DNA of 37,113 bases from Sphingobacteriales bacterium (GTDB taxonomy: Bacteria; Bacteroidota; Bacteroidia; Sphingobacteriales; Sphingobacteriaceae), in contig JAQBOG010000013.1 of NCBI GenBank assembly GCA_028288165.1, positions 1-37,113 of the forward strand, written 5' to 3'. Every line of letters begins with the position of its first letter. The stretch's first letter is position 1. Under the pieces are notes generated by a model. It had not been told where the DNA came from. It did no database searches and was given only the letters and a program-made list of their open reading frames with translations. Shown one piece after another: positions 26,416 to 35,417 of this stretch. Made by a program: the position numbers and the translations under genes.

Positions 26416-26965
26416 TTGGGCTTTCGGGCGGGCTTTTCGTTATCCCAAAGGGCTCCTTTGGAGCAATCTTTTTTTGTCGCCTTTCGACTCCGCTTATAAT
26501 GACATCCTGTCTAGATTATTGATTACCAAATAATTGCGATATATTAAAAATGCTAGTCAGAAGAGCTCGGGTTGGCCTCATCAAATTAGCGTTAAAAAAT
26601 ATGGTGCGATGGCTGTTGTAGAAACATAAGAAATTACCACAGAACTCAGCAATCCGGAGAAGCAATAAACCAATTTGATAGTTTAGGCAAATATTGGTTG
26701 CGGCTTGGATTGCGCTCAGCCATCGCAGCATATTTTAGCAAATTTTATGAAGCCTTGATCTTTTGCTTCTTTTCTATCAAGAGAAAAGAAGTAGGCCCTC
26801 CGGCGGCTATGAGCCGGACACATGCTATAGCGAGGTGGACAGTGATTGCAAAAAGATGCCATCTCTATTTCTTTAAAAATTCCCTACTTAAGGTGACAAA
26901 AAAAGGATTTTCACTGCCCCGAAGGAATCCCTTTGGGGCAATCCCTAACGCAAAATCTAGCGAAT
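26416..26965 (-). repeat. Family B hairpin repeat, copy B3, with a loop of about 410 nt
   Basis: The left half (GGGCTTTCGGGCGGGCTTTT, 26418-26437, with a small extra hairpin GCTCC/GGAGC) ends in CTTTTTTTGTCGCC (26468-26481). The matching half starts GGTGACAAAAAAAG (26892-26905) and ends CAATCCCTAACGCAAAATC; it also has an extra hairpin, GCCCC/GGGGC. The two stem halves pair over 14 bases with one G-T wobble, so this is one unit with a long loop. The loop holds hairpins CTTCTTTTCT/AGAAAAGAAG (26766-26791) and TCCGGC/GCCGGA (26799-26818), but no convincing gene. Confidence 0.6.
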
Positions 26966-27060
26966 TTATAGGTACCTTTTTAAAAACCTCTTTCTGAGTC
27001 CTGACCATACATTTTGAAGGCCAGCGCTTATTCATACTATTATTATTGAGCTTAAAGGGT

Positions 27061-27159
27061 TTTCCTTTTTTCCGTTAGGGATAGGAGCAGATACCTGCCG
27101 GTGCGTAAGGCCTGCAGGCGTATGAGCGGATAGCCCGGCCCAAAGGGTAACGGCCAAAA
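27061..27159 (+). repeat. Family A palindromic repeat, copy A5
   Basis: Begins TTTCCTTTTTTCCGTTAGGG, followed by ATAGGAGCAGATACCTGCC, the palindrome GCCTGCAGGC and GAGCGGATAGCCCGGCC. It is nearly identical to A6 (30201-30300) and lies in the same orientation. The two therefore flank the minus-strand receptor gene 27260-29683 as direct repeats. Confidence 0.8.
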
Positions 27160-27259
27160 CACCATAGCAAGACTCACATAATTGATCACTTTCACTATCA
27201 GGATAACGGGAAAAAAGATATTTAACTTTTAGATATCTCGTTTATATCGTGATTTCGTT

Positions 27260-29683
27260 TTACGGACTAACGCGGCTCCTTTCTTCCTCTGATCCGGTTG
27301 CCCTTGATTTACGTTCACCAAGGCTTTTGTTGCCGAAATTTTGGGTGAAGCTAACAGAAAATGCACTTGGAGAAAAACGAGCCTGAAAATCGGTGATTAG
27401 ATTGAATTCAGGAGCGTCTATCGACGACTTTATTTTCATCGTTTTTAAAACATCATTCACATTGAAACGAAGTGTGCTATTGTTTTTATTGAATTTTTTC
27501 TGAGCTCCCATATTCAATGATCCAAATGCTTGGGTACGCGACATTCCGAATAAAGAGGGTGAAATAAAAAATCCGGAAATCTCAAATGAAAAATCCTTGG
27601 GGAGTGTAAAGTTCTGTGAAGTGGTTAACCGGACGTATTTTTGACTGATCGACATCGACTGACCCTGATAAAAACCTTTCACTTTATTCCAATTTGCGAT
27701 GGCCGTATTTTGCATGTTCCACCAGGAGGTAATTTCGGCTGGAATTGAAAAGGATGTAGACACCGTTTTAATATAATCTAAATTGTCTGCTGCATAGGTT
27801 TGTTTATTGGTTTGGGCATTAATTTTAGGTTGAAACCTGGATATGGCATTGTCCTCATGGTTGTATGAAATTGAAAAGATGGTGCGCTTTACCAAATAAC
27901 TTGCTTTTACTGAGTTTGAAATGGCAGGTTGTAAACCACTGTTTCCGGAGAAGAATGTGTTTGGATCCATGAAAATAACAAAGGGAGCCATATCATTAAA
28001 AGTGGGACGGGTGATTCTTTTATTATAAGCCAGATTAATGGACTGATCAGCATTCAGTTTACGAGAAATAAAAATGCTTGGGAAAAGGGTTCCATATTGG
28101 CGGTCTACAATATTTTTTTGAGTTGCTGAATTTAAATTAGAAACGGTATACTCATATCTGAAACCCACTTTAACACTAGTTTTTTCGTTGATGCCATAGC
28201 TAAGGGACGTATAGATGGCGCTGATGTTTTCTTTTAAATCGTAGCTGTTTGAAAGACTTGGATCATAATTCCAGACATCTTGCACAAATCGGTTTATGCT
28301 TACATCGTTGTTAAATCTGGAGATAGTAGACTTAAGACCAGACTCCAAATCAATACTCTTTCCTAATTTCCGGGTGTAATCAGTTTTCGCTACCCAAACT
28401 TTGATAGGCGTAACCTTATCACTTTTAGTCTTTTGGTCATATAAAAAACCTCCGGTTTTATTAAAATAGGAGTTTATGTAGTTATTCGGATTGTTGTCCC
28501 GATAATATAGATAATCAATATCGGCAGTTATTTTTGCCTTACTGGCTCCTAAAAACGTATGCTGAAAATTAACATTCCCCATTAAGTGCTTCCATTGGTT
28601 AATTTCGTCATTTGCAATGTTTATGGAAGTGTCAACCGCATTGTTTATCATGATAGAATTTGAGTTTACAGCGTCCATAGACCATTTATTGTCATAGCCA
28701 GACACCAAAGCGCCAATTACTGTATTCGAATCAAGTTGAAAATCAAGCCCTAATTTCCCGTTATGATTTCTGTCGGTTGCCTGCCTTTGAGACTGCGTAA
28801 GGTTTTCGATAACCGAAGTTTCCCGGCTAACTTTTCTGTAAAGGTTAAATTGCTGGTCTAAAGGAGTGGTACTAAAAGAATAATCGCCATAGAAATTGAT
28901 TTTATTATTCCGGTGGTTAAAGTTTAAGCTTCCGTCAGGACTAAACCCGTTTCCATAACCTGCCGTTAAGGTATAAGATCCATTCGTGCCTGCGTTCGGA
29001 TTGTTTTTCAATTTAATGTTGATATAACCGGCATTTCCTTCTGCATCAAAATTAGCTGGGGGATTTGTGATCAATTCGATGGTTTGGATATTACTTGAGT
29101 TCATTCCTGCCAACATTTGAACCACTGCAGAAAGCGGCATGTGATTGATTTTTCCATTTATCATCACAACCACCCCATCCTTCCCGTTCATAGATATGCT
29201 GTTATTTTGCCGATCAACAACCACACCTGGCGCTTTTTCGAGAACTTCTAATGCGGTGCCGCCGGACGAGGCAATGCTGCTTTGAACATTAATAATTGTT
29301 CGGTCGAGCTTTTGCTCAAACAATGGTTTTTTTGCTTTTATAACAACCTGATCAAGCACTTTACTATCTCGTTGCAGCACGATGGAGGGGACATTCAGAA
29401 TAGGAGATTGTAAATCAATTTTAGTATATGATTTTTTGAAGCCAATCATAGAAACTGATAAAATAAATTTCCCACCAGGTATGCCTTTTAAGTCGTAATG
29501 TCCACTTAAATCTGTTTTTGTGCCTTTTAAAACCGTTGAATCTTTGGGGCTCAAGACAAAAACATTGGCTGCAATCACAGCCTGGCCTGTATCGTCTTTA
29601 ACGGTACCTTTTACCTGGTTTTGTGCTTTTACTATAAAAGGGAGCACTAACAATAAGGTAATGAAGAGGCATAATTTTTTCAT
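27260..29683 (-). CDS. Outer-membrane beta-barrel receptor, second paralogue
   Basis: This 807-residue receptor has the same plan as the one at 23283: signal peptide (ending VKAQ), carboxypeptidase-like domain (QVKGTVKDDTGQAVIAANVF), plug (LEKAPGVVVDRQNNSISMNG, INGKINHMP and ELITNPPANFDAEGNAGYIN) and barrel ending SFTQNFGN, plus a tail (GERKSRATGSEEERSRVSP). The tail keeps the RATG(A/S)E motif of the paralogue after the final strand. The two are old duplicates and diverge throughout. It is flanked by direct repeats A5 and A6. The substrate is unknown. Confidence 0.9.
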   Translation of the reverse strand: MKKLCLFITLLLVLPFIVKAQNQVKGTVKDDTGQAVIAANVFVLSPKDSTVLKGTKTDLSGHYDLKGIPGGKFILSVSMIGFKKSYTKIDLQSPILNVPSIVLQRDSKVLDQVVIKAKKPLFEQKLDRTIINVQSSIASSGGTALEVLEKAPGVVVDRQNNSISMNGKDGVVVMINGKINHMPLSAVVQMLAGMNSSNIQTIELITNPPANFDAEGNAGYINIKLKNNPNAGTNGSYTLTAGYGNGFSPDGSLNFNHRNNKINFYGDYSFSTTPLDQQFNLYRKVSRETSVIENLTQSQRQATDRNHNGKLGLDFQLDSNTVIGALVSGYDNKWSMDAVNSNSIMINNAVDTSINIANDEINQWKHLMGNVNFQHTFLGASKAKITADIDYLYYRDNNPNNYINSYFNKTGGFLYDQKTKSDKVTPIKVWVAKTDYTRKLGKSIDLESGLKSTISRFNNDVSINRFVQDVWNYDPSLSNSYDLKENISAIYTSLSYGINEKTSVKVGFRYEYTVSNLNSATQKNIVDRQYGTLFPSIFISRKLNADQSINLAYNKRITRPTFNDMAPFVIFMDPNTFFSGNSGLQPAISNSVKASYLVKRTIFSISYNHEDNAISRFQPKINAQTNKQTYAADNLDYIKTVSTSFSIPAEITSWWNMQNTAIANWNKVKGFYQGQSMSISQKYVRLTTSQNFTLPKDFSFEISGFFISPSLFGMSRTQAFGSLNMGAQKKFNKNNSTLRFNVNDVLKTMKIKSSIDAPEFNLITDFQARFSPSAFSVSFTQNFGNKSLGERKSRATGSEEERSRVSP

Positions 29684-30200
29684 ATCAGTGTTATCAAGGT
29701 TAGTCTAAAAATGCGTTGAAATAACTTAAAACTTTATTATAAACTCGGGAAGCTTAATAACAATGCTGAATGGGGAGATTGCTATTTATTACTGGGTAAA
29801 CACGAAGGCAAACATGCGGCAGAACAGAGGTAATACTAAAACAGAGGTAATACTAAGAATACTACACAGGTAGTAACTAAATGTTTTGCTCTATAAAAAT
29901 ATAAATTAGACTGAGAAAAGCAAAGCTTTAAATAAAATTTTTTGCTTAATTTATGAACATAATATATTGAGAGTCAAAAGTATGGAAATTGTTAAGCGTT
30001 GATTTTTGGACTTAAATATGAAGAAGCTTAACGTGGTGAAAGAACGTATTAGAAGCTTAAATAGATGATTAATGAAGTATTATGACATGAGTAAAATAGT
30101 AAAATCTAATATGTTTTTTGTTACGAATGGAAGTGCTTCTAATTGGTTGGACTTGGCACTATCAGAAAACAGAGGAGTGGGATTGTTGAGCGAATACGGA
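29684..30200. other. Spacer upstream of the second receptor gene
   Basis: This A/T-rich stretch should hold the minus-strand receptor promoter. It contains a perfect 17-bp tandem duplication, AACAGAGGTAATACTAA at 29823-29839 and 29840-29856. A 43-codon frame at 30087-30218 ends inside repeat A6 and is not convincing. Nothing else was found. Confidence 0.4.
29823..29856 (+). repeat. Perfect 17-bp tandem duplication
   Basis: AACAGAGGTAATACTAA occurs twice with no gap. A related GGTAGTAACTAA follows at 29869. Probably slippage, but it lies in the upstream region of the minus-strand receptor gene, about 140 bp before its start. Confidence 0.5.
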
Positions 30201-30300
30201 TTTCCTTTTTTCCGTTAGGGATAGGAGCGGATACCTGCCTGGTGCGTAATGCCTGCAGGCGTATGAGCGGATAGCCCGACCTGTAAGGGAACGGCCAAAA
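30201..30300 (+). repeat. Family A palindromic repeat, copy A6
   Basis: Begins TTTCCTTTTTTCCGTTAGGG and ends AACGGCCAAAA, like A5, with the same GCCTGCAGGC palindrome and only a handful of differences. Same orientation as A5. About 170 bp of A/T-rich leader follows before the YitT gene. Confidence 0.8.
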
Positions 30301-30472
30301 ATTATACGGGTCTTAAAAATGAGCACCTTCTTGGCTTAACGCAACTCCTTTATTACCAATTCCGTTTGCATTCTCAATTAGTTTCAAAAACACCTAAACA
30401 AAACATTTGATATCTTAGTTACAATGATCAGACATCTTGTACAAATAGCTACTTATTGGATATTTATAGCGC

Positions 30473-31360
30473 ATGAAAAAGTCAGATTTAAAACTTCCGG
30501 ACATATTTAAAGATATTTTATATGTAATTGCTGGAATCTTATTTTGCGGATTTGCTTTAAAGGGATTTTTAGTACCAAACCATTTTTTTGATGGGGGAAT
30601 TACCGGGATTTCTCTACTGATTCATGAATTGGTTCATGGAGTTTATAATGTCAATATCGCCTATATAATATTGGTCGTAAATATTCCCTTTATAATTGCC
30701 GGAGCTTACCTGGTGAATAGAGCCTTCGCTATAAAAATGTTTTTAAGTATTATCATGCTCGGCATTTGTTTATTGGTTATTCCGTTCCCGGTTATAACTA
30801 ATGATAAGTTATTGATTTCCATTTTTGGAGGCGTATTTATGGGTATCGGAGTAGGTTTATCCATACGCGGAGGTTGCGCCCTGGATGGCATTGAAGTGCT
30901 GGCTCTTTATACAGTTAGACGAAGCAGCTTCACTATTAGCGAAATTATATTAGGAATAAACATCATCATCTTTTTAATTGCTGCTTTGCATTTAGGTTTA
31001 CCAACTGCACTTTACTCCGTGCTAACCTATTATACCGCATCCAGAACCATTGATTTTGTAATTGAAGGTTTAGAAGAATATACGGGCGTCACCATTATTT
31101 CTGCACAAAGTGAGCTGATTAAAGAAAACCTGGTGCTTAAATTCGGAAGAGGAATTACGGTTTATAAAGGGGAACGTGGATTTTTGAAAGAAAGTTATGA
31201 TATTAGTCAGCCTTGCGACATCATATTTACAGTAATTACCAGGCTTGAATTTAGGCGCCTGCGGAACATGGTTCATTCAATAGATGCAAACGCATTTGTG
31301 TTCACGAATACCATAAAAGAGGCAGCAGGAGGTATTTTGAAGAAAAGAACCCATCATTGA
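30473..31360 (+). CDS. YitT-family membrane protein with C-terminal DUF2179
   Basis: This 295-residue integral inner-membrane protein has about six hydrophobic helices in residues 1-200, with the YitT landmarks FLVPNHFFDGGITGISLL, GGVFMGIGVGLSIRGGCALDG and TASRTIDFVIEGLEEYTGV. The C-terminal cytoplasmic part (about 215-290) is the DUF2179 domain: ITVYKGERGF, CDIIFTVITRLEFRRLR and DANAFVFTNTIKEA. The protein may act in metabolite or ion movement, but no substrate is established. It is convergent with the adenylate cyclase gene, with only 6 bp between their stops. Confidence 0.92.
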   Translation: MKKSDLKLPDIFKDILYVIAGILFCGFALKGFLVPNHFFDGGITGISLLIHELVHGVYNVNIAYIILVVNIPFIIAGAYLVNRAFAIKMFLSIIMLGICLLVIPFPVITNDKLLISIFGGVFMGIGVGLSIRGGCALDGIEVLALYTVRRSSFTISEIILGINIIIFLIAALHLGLPTALYSVLTYYTASRTIDFVIEGLEEYTGVTIISAQSELIKENLVLKFGRGITVYKGERGFLKESYDISQPCDIIFTVITRLEFRRLRNMVHSIDANAFVFTNTIKEAAGGILKKRTHH

Positions 31361-31366
31361 TTACTA

Positions 31367-32410
31367 TCACTCGATCACTTCATACAATGCAAATGGTTTC
31401 GCCTTGTTTTTCAGGCTTACCTGGCCAATGGGCTTGCAACTAAATGATTCTTTAGCCTTTTGATAAACGGCTTCGGTAATTAAAATTTGACCTTCCTGGC
31501 CAACAGCTTGTAAGCGTTGAGCCATGTTCACCGAATCACCAATAACCGTATAATCCAGCCGCCGTAATGATGCAGAGCCGATATTGCCAGAAATCATTTC
31601 GCCCATGTTAATACCAATAGAAACGGATGGTTTGTAGTGATGCGGACCCGTTTTAATGGCTTCGATGGATTTAATTTGATCACGAACGGCAATGGCGGCG
31701 TCAATAGCCCGATCAAGATGAAACTTGCCTCTGAAAATTGCCATTACCGCATCACCAATAAATTTATCTACATGCCCGTTTTGAGCAATGATTTCTTTTA
31801 CAATTAAATCGAAATACTGGTTCAATAAGTTCACCACTTCGTTGGCAGATGCGTTGTCGGTAATGGCGGTAAAGCCACAAATATCCACAAACATAACGGA
31901 TGCCTCGATGGTTTCGTTGGCAAGCAGGCTAGCCTCAAACTCTTTCTGAGTCATGAAGTTGAGCACATTTTCATCTACATACATTTTAAGGATGTTGTTC
32001 TCTTTAATGGCTCGGAAGGTTTCTTTTAATAGCTGAACGTGTTGCAATGTTTTCTCTACTGTTAGCTCGAGGTCATTAAAATTAACGGGTTTGCACACAA
32101 AATCAAACGCACCGCGGTTCATGGCTGTTCGGATATTATCCATATCGCTATAAGCGGAAACCATTACGGCTTTTATAAGTGGGTGCGAGGTGGGCAGCTT
32201 CGTTAAAAGTGTTAAACCATCCATTCCCGGCATGTTTATGTCACTTAAAATAACTTCCACATCCGGGTTTTCTTCTAGCTTTTGGATGGCATCGAAACCA
32301 TCTTCTGCAAAAATAAACTGGTAGATATCCTCCCGTATTTTCTTCCTGAATTTTTGTTTGATGAGTAATTCTAAATCAGATTCATCATCAACTACCAATA
32401 TTTTGGCCAT
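31367..32410 (-). CDS. Response regulator fused to a class III adenylate cyclase
   Basis: This 347-residue cytosolic protein joins a receiver domain (1-125; phosphoacceptor D57 in SDINMPGMDG, K107 in FVCKPVN) to a class III nucleotide cyclase domain (about 160-345). Metal-binding D176 (FVDICGFT) and D220 (IGDAVMA) are present. K216 (VDKFIGD) and D286 (DYTVIGD) match adenine specificity, and N295/R299 (VNMAQRL) match transition-state residues. cAMP production controlled by phosphorylation is the predicted activity. It is last in the kinase operon, starting 23 bp before the preceding regulator's stop, so output of that kinase probably feeds it. Confidence 0.9.
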   Translation of the reverse strand: MAKILVVDDESDLELLIKQKFRKKIREDIYQFIFAEDGFDAIQKLEENPDVEVILSDINMPGMDGLTLLTKLPTSHPLIKAVMVSAYSDMDNIRTAMNRGAFDFVCKPVNFNDLELTVEKTLQHVQLLKETFRAIKENNILKMYVDENVLNFMTQKEFEASLLANETIEASVMFVDICGFTAITDNASANEVVNLLNQYFDLIVKEIIAQNGHVDKFIGDAVMAIFRGKFHLDRAIDAAIAVRDQIKSIEAIKTGPHHYKPSVSIGINMGEMISGNIGSASLRRLDYTVIGDSVNMAQRLQAVGQEGQILITEAVYQKAKESFSCKPIGQVSLKNKAKPFALYEVIE

Positions 32411-32786
32411 CGTTCTCAGTTTTTTTAAGTTTTTCTTTTAGGCTATGGAAATCTAAGGGTTTGGTAAGAAAGTCATTAGCTCCAAGTTTTATAGCCTGGT
32501 CGTATTTCTCCTGATCGCCATATGCCGTAATCATCATCACGATTGGCGAAGGGGATTTGTATGTATCTCGTATGTACGATAACAAATTTAATCCGCTCAT
32601 TCCTGGCATATTAATATCAGAAAGTATCAATACAACTTCCGAAGAAGTTCTTTCCAGGTAAGCCACTGCACCTTCTGCGGACAGCTCGAAGTGAAATTCA
32701 ATTTCATGATTCTTTATTTCCTTACGAAACCGCTGGCGAAACAAAGATTCTACATCCGCTTCATCATCAACAACCAATATTTTCAT
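32388..32786 (-). CDS. Stand-alone response regulator (receiver domain)
   Basis: This 132-residue protein is a single receiver domain. Conserved acidic residues D7/D8 (VVDDEAD), phosphoacceptor D57 (LSDINMPGM), T87 (MMITAY) and K109 (FLTKPLD) are all present. There is no output domain. The start MKILVV at 32786 is chosen; the frame continues upstream into the kinase gene. It lies 4 bp after the histidine kinase stop and overlaps the cyclase gene start by 23 bp, so it probably acts as a CheY-like relay or competing phosphate acceptor in the same pathway. Its receiver is a close relative of the cyclase receiver. Confidence 0.9.
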   Translation of the reverse strand: MKILVVDDEADVESLFRQRFRKEIKNHEIEFHFELSAEGAVAYLERTSSEVVLILSDINMPGMSGLNLLSYIRDTYKSPSPIVMMITAYGDQEKYDQAIKLGANDFLTKPLDFHSLKEKLKKTENDGQNIGS

Positions 32787-32790
32787 ATGT

Positions 32791-34137
32791 TTACTTAATA
32801 GGTAGAATGATTGTAAATTCGGTAAACTCACCTTCCACACTCGCTACTTTTATCTCGCCATTGTGCCCTTTACGGATAATGTCATAACTCATAGATAAGC
32901 CCAAACCCGTTCCTTCGCCGGTTGGCTTAGTAGTAAAAAAGGGCTGGTAAATTTTGTCGGCAGCTTTTTTAGGTATTCCAATACCATTATCGCTTACTTT
33001 TATAATTACTTGATGTTTCTTTTTAATGGTAGTAACCGATACCACAGGCTTATAATCTCCATCAGCCTGCAATTTCTTTTTTTCGGTTACAGCGTAAAAA
33101 GCGTTGTTAAAAAGGTTTAAAAATACACGTCCAATATCTTGTGGGATAACTTCTATTTTGCCAATAGATTCGTCGTAGTTGGTTTCTAAAGTAGCATTAA
33201 ATGTTTTGTCTTTTGCTCTTAAACCGTGATAACTTAATCGTAAATATTCGTCGGCTAAGGCATTTATGTCTGTAGGTTCCTTGTCGCCGGTTGCACTTCT
33301 GGAGTGTTGCAGCATTCCTTTAACAATCGAGTCTGCCCGCTGACCATGGGTACTAATTTTTTGCAGGTTTTGTTTAATATCTGCAGCTATCGCAATTGCG
33401 TCTTCCTTGTGGCCAGCTTTTAACTCTTCTTCCATTTCATTCAGCAATTCAATACTTACATCCGAAAAGTTATTTACAAAATTTAGTGGGTTTTGAATTT
33501 CATGAGCAATACCGGCTGTTAATTCCCCCAGCGATGCCATTTTCTCCTGCTGAATAAGTTGGTTTTGAGTGGTTTTTAGCTCGACTAATGTATTTTCTAA
33601 TTCCTCTTTTTGTTTGTTTATTTCGGCAGTTCGTTCCATTACCTGCACCTCGAGCTCTTGTTTTAAAGCCCACATTCTTTCTTTTTCTTTTTCTTCCAGC
33701 TCAGCTTTTCTTCGCTCTTTTTGAAGGGCCTTCCGCTGCCTGCTGGATATAATAAGCATGGCCACCATCCAAATTGCCGAAAATGTTAAGGCGGTATCGA
33801 AAAGGCCGTTTATTGAATCGTAAAGTGATGGTGTAAATGCTTTAGCAAAATCGGCAATGGTAGATAAGATGGCGTAAGGTAATAAAGCAAGGATAACGGA
33901 TTTATAGTGTTTGAACCTATCAGAAACAAAGGGTAAACAAAGCAAGGCTAAGAGTATAATTTTGCTAATCCATTTAATGAAATTTTTGTCAAGGATAATG
34001 TCGATACCAATAAGAATGAGTGTAAAACCCATAAGAGCCCATAATGCATTTCGCCATTGGGCATTTTCAGGGGTTTTGGCTAGCGCTCTCCGAAAAATAT
34101 TTGCAAACAGAAGTATTACAAACGGTTCTAATGTCAT
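32791..34137 (-). CDS. Membrane sensor histidine kinase
   Basis: This 448-residue inner-membrane kinase has four or more hydrophobic segments in residues 1-132, then a long charged coiled coil (about 133-200), the H box with phosphorylated H212 (TAGIAHEIQNPLNFV) and the ATPase domain: N box NLFNNAFYAV (N345), G1 DNGIG (383-387), F box FFTTKPTGEG and G2 GTGLGL (409-414). No periplasmic sensor domain is visible, so it may sense a membrane or cytosolic signal. It is the first gene of an operon with the receiver at 32388 and the receiver-cyclase at 31367. Confidence 0.93.
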   Translation of the reverse strand: MTLEPFVILLFANIFRRALAKTPENAQWRNALWALMGFTLILIGIDIILDKNFIKWISKIILLALLCLPFVSDRFKHYKSVILALLPYAILSTIADFAKAFTPSLYDSINGLFDTALTFSAIWMVAMLIISSRQRKALQKERRKAELEEKEKERMWALKQELEVQVMERTAEINKQKEELENTLVELKTTQNQLIQQEKMASLGELTAGIAHEIQNPLNFVNNFSDVSIELLNEMEEELKAGHKEDAIAIAADIKQNLQKISTHGQRADSIVKGMLQHSRSATGDKEPTDINALADEYLRLSYHGLRAKDKTFNATLETNYDESIGKIEVIPQDIGRVFLNLFNNAFYAVTEKKKLQADGDYKPVVSVTTIKKKHQVIIKVSDNGIGIPKKAADKIYQPFFTTKPTGEGTGLGLSMSYDIIRKGHNGEIKVASVEGEFTEFTIILPIK

Positions 34138-34360
34138 TCAAAATGATTTTGAAGAAGTACATGTGTATAATTTAAAAATCAGCGTTTTAGTTTTCAATAG
34201 TCACAGATTTAGTGTGATTTTTTAGAAGAGCTAAGTTTCGCTGTTTTAAAATCTATGAAATAATTGGATATATATTAAGTACGTATGGAACAAATAAGAC
34301 TGAATGAAGCGGTTTTTACTAGACCTGAGTGCTTTTTTTGGTGTTTTAAAATTAGTGTAT

Positions 34361-34468
34361 TGGGCGTTCGGGCGGGCTTTCCCTTGCAATCTTTTTTGTT
34401 TCCTCCTCTTTTCCCCCTGCAACAAAAAAGGATTTTCAGTCCAATCCCTAACGCAAAAACCTAGCGAG
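34361..34468 (-). repeat. Family B hairpin repeat, copy B2 (20-nt loop)
   Basis: Left part GGGCGTTCGGGCGGGCTTT (34362-34380) and right part CCAATCCCTAACGCAAAAAC flank a perfect 10-bp stem, CTTTTTTGTT (34391-34400) with AACAAAAAAG (34421-34430). The stem differs from B1 in the last three pairs (GTT/AAC instead of CCC/GGG), but pairing is retained. It lies in the gap between the kinase gene and the hypothetical gene at 34589; the rest of 34138-34588 shows no feature beyond the expected kinase promoter region. Confidence 0.7.
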
Positions 34469-34588
34469 TGTAATAAAAACGTTTTCTGGTGGTATGAATT
34501 GAATAACAGGTTACAGCTTTCCAGCGCATGCCAGGCCGACTCTACAAAGCAAACAAATGATGCAATCTCACCAAGGTAGAAACTGGTA

Positions 34589-35197
34589 TTACTTGTCTGT
34601 TTTTATATTCAGCAAGCCTTTTTCTGATAAAACCTGTTTGGAGAAACTATAAACAACAGCAGAATTCCAATCATTTAAATAGCTGAAGCTTTTATAAATT
34701 GTAGGATCTTTTTTAGAGAATAAGGCATAATATGTGGCATACGTTTTTGTACCTAAATCTTCCCAACTCACTTCATTTTCATTTATTACAACTCCTGACT
34801 GTCTGAACGCAGTTTCTAAGATGTTTACCTGGATACCGCTTTCAAATATTTCTAAGTAATAACCTACAATGTCTTTGTGATGAGTATCAAAAAAGGCATT
34901 TAAAATTTGATTGAATTTTTTGAAGAGTGCCGTTTTTCTGATGCCATAAAGCGAGATCAATCTGATTTTAATAATTCGATCATCCAAGCTTTTTATATCA
35001 ATACAATACGTCCGTCCAATGATAAAACTATAGCCTCTAATAAATTTGACGCCATATCTCAAAGACGCTACTTCGCCACGAGAAAATTTGGATATAGAAT
35101 TATTAATCCAATTAAAATCATCGAATTCTATAAGCTCAGAATTGATAATTAGCTTTCGGTTACGATTTAAAATGTTCGATTTGATTAGAAACTCCAA
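34589..35197 (-). CDS. Hypothetical protein
   Basis: This 202-residue protein has no signal peptide, no transmembrane segment and no catalytic motif that I recognise. The N-terminal half (about 15-100) has alternating strands (LIINSELIEFDDF, GVKFIRGYSFIIGRTYCIDI, IIKIRLISLYG), resembling a PH-like or similar beta-barrel domain. A helix follows (KKFNQILNAFF). The C-terminal part holds WEDLGTKTYATYYALFSK. It is flanked by A/T-rich spacers and is monocistronic. The reading frame is long and protein-like, so I consider it a real gene of unknown role. Confidence 0.55.
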   Translation of the reverse strand: MEFLIKSNILNRNRKLIINSELIEFDDFNWINNSISKFSRGEVASLRYGVKFIRGYSFIIGRTYCIDIKSLDDRIIKIRLISLYGIRKTALFKKFNQILNAFFDTHHKDIVGYYLEIFESGIQVNILETAFRQSGVVINENEVSWEDLGTKTYATYYALFSKKDPTIYKSFSYLNDWNSAVVYSFSKQVLSEKGLLNIKTDK

Positions 35198-35417
35198 TGG
35201 GTTTTTTCTCTTAAAATCGTTGTGGGAATACGATGATTTATAAAGTTATTAGTGATTTAAAATTAAGTTATTATTACGATTTAGTAGCGAGAAATTTTAG
35301 ACAAAATATGTAATTTTTCAGTGGTGTAACTGATCTCTTTCAATTTGTGAGCATCTCATTATAGCAGCCTAATGTCATTAATAATGAGTACGTTAGTTAA
35401 ACACAAATAATTATTCT

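Noticed and set aside
26308..26499. 63-codon plus-strand frame after the small secreted protein
   Set aside because: It starts with a GTG and largely consists of translated repeat B3 flank.
26516..26731. 71-codon minus-strand frame in the B3 loop
   Set aside because: No protein-like pattern or neighbour context; it lies in the structured loop of the repeat.
30087..30218. 43-codon frame before the YitT gene
   Set aside because: It runs into repeat A6, has no recognisable family and no ribosome-binding site.
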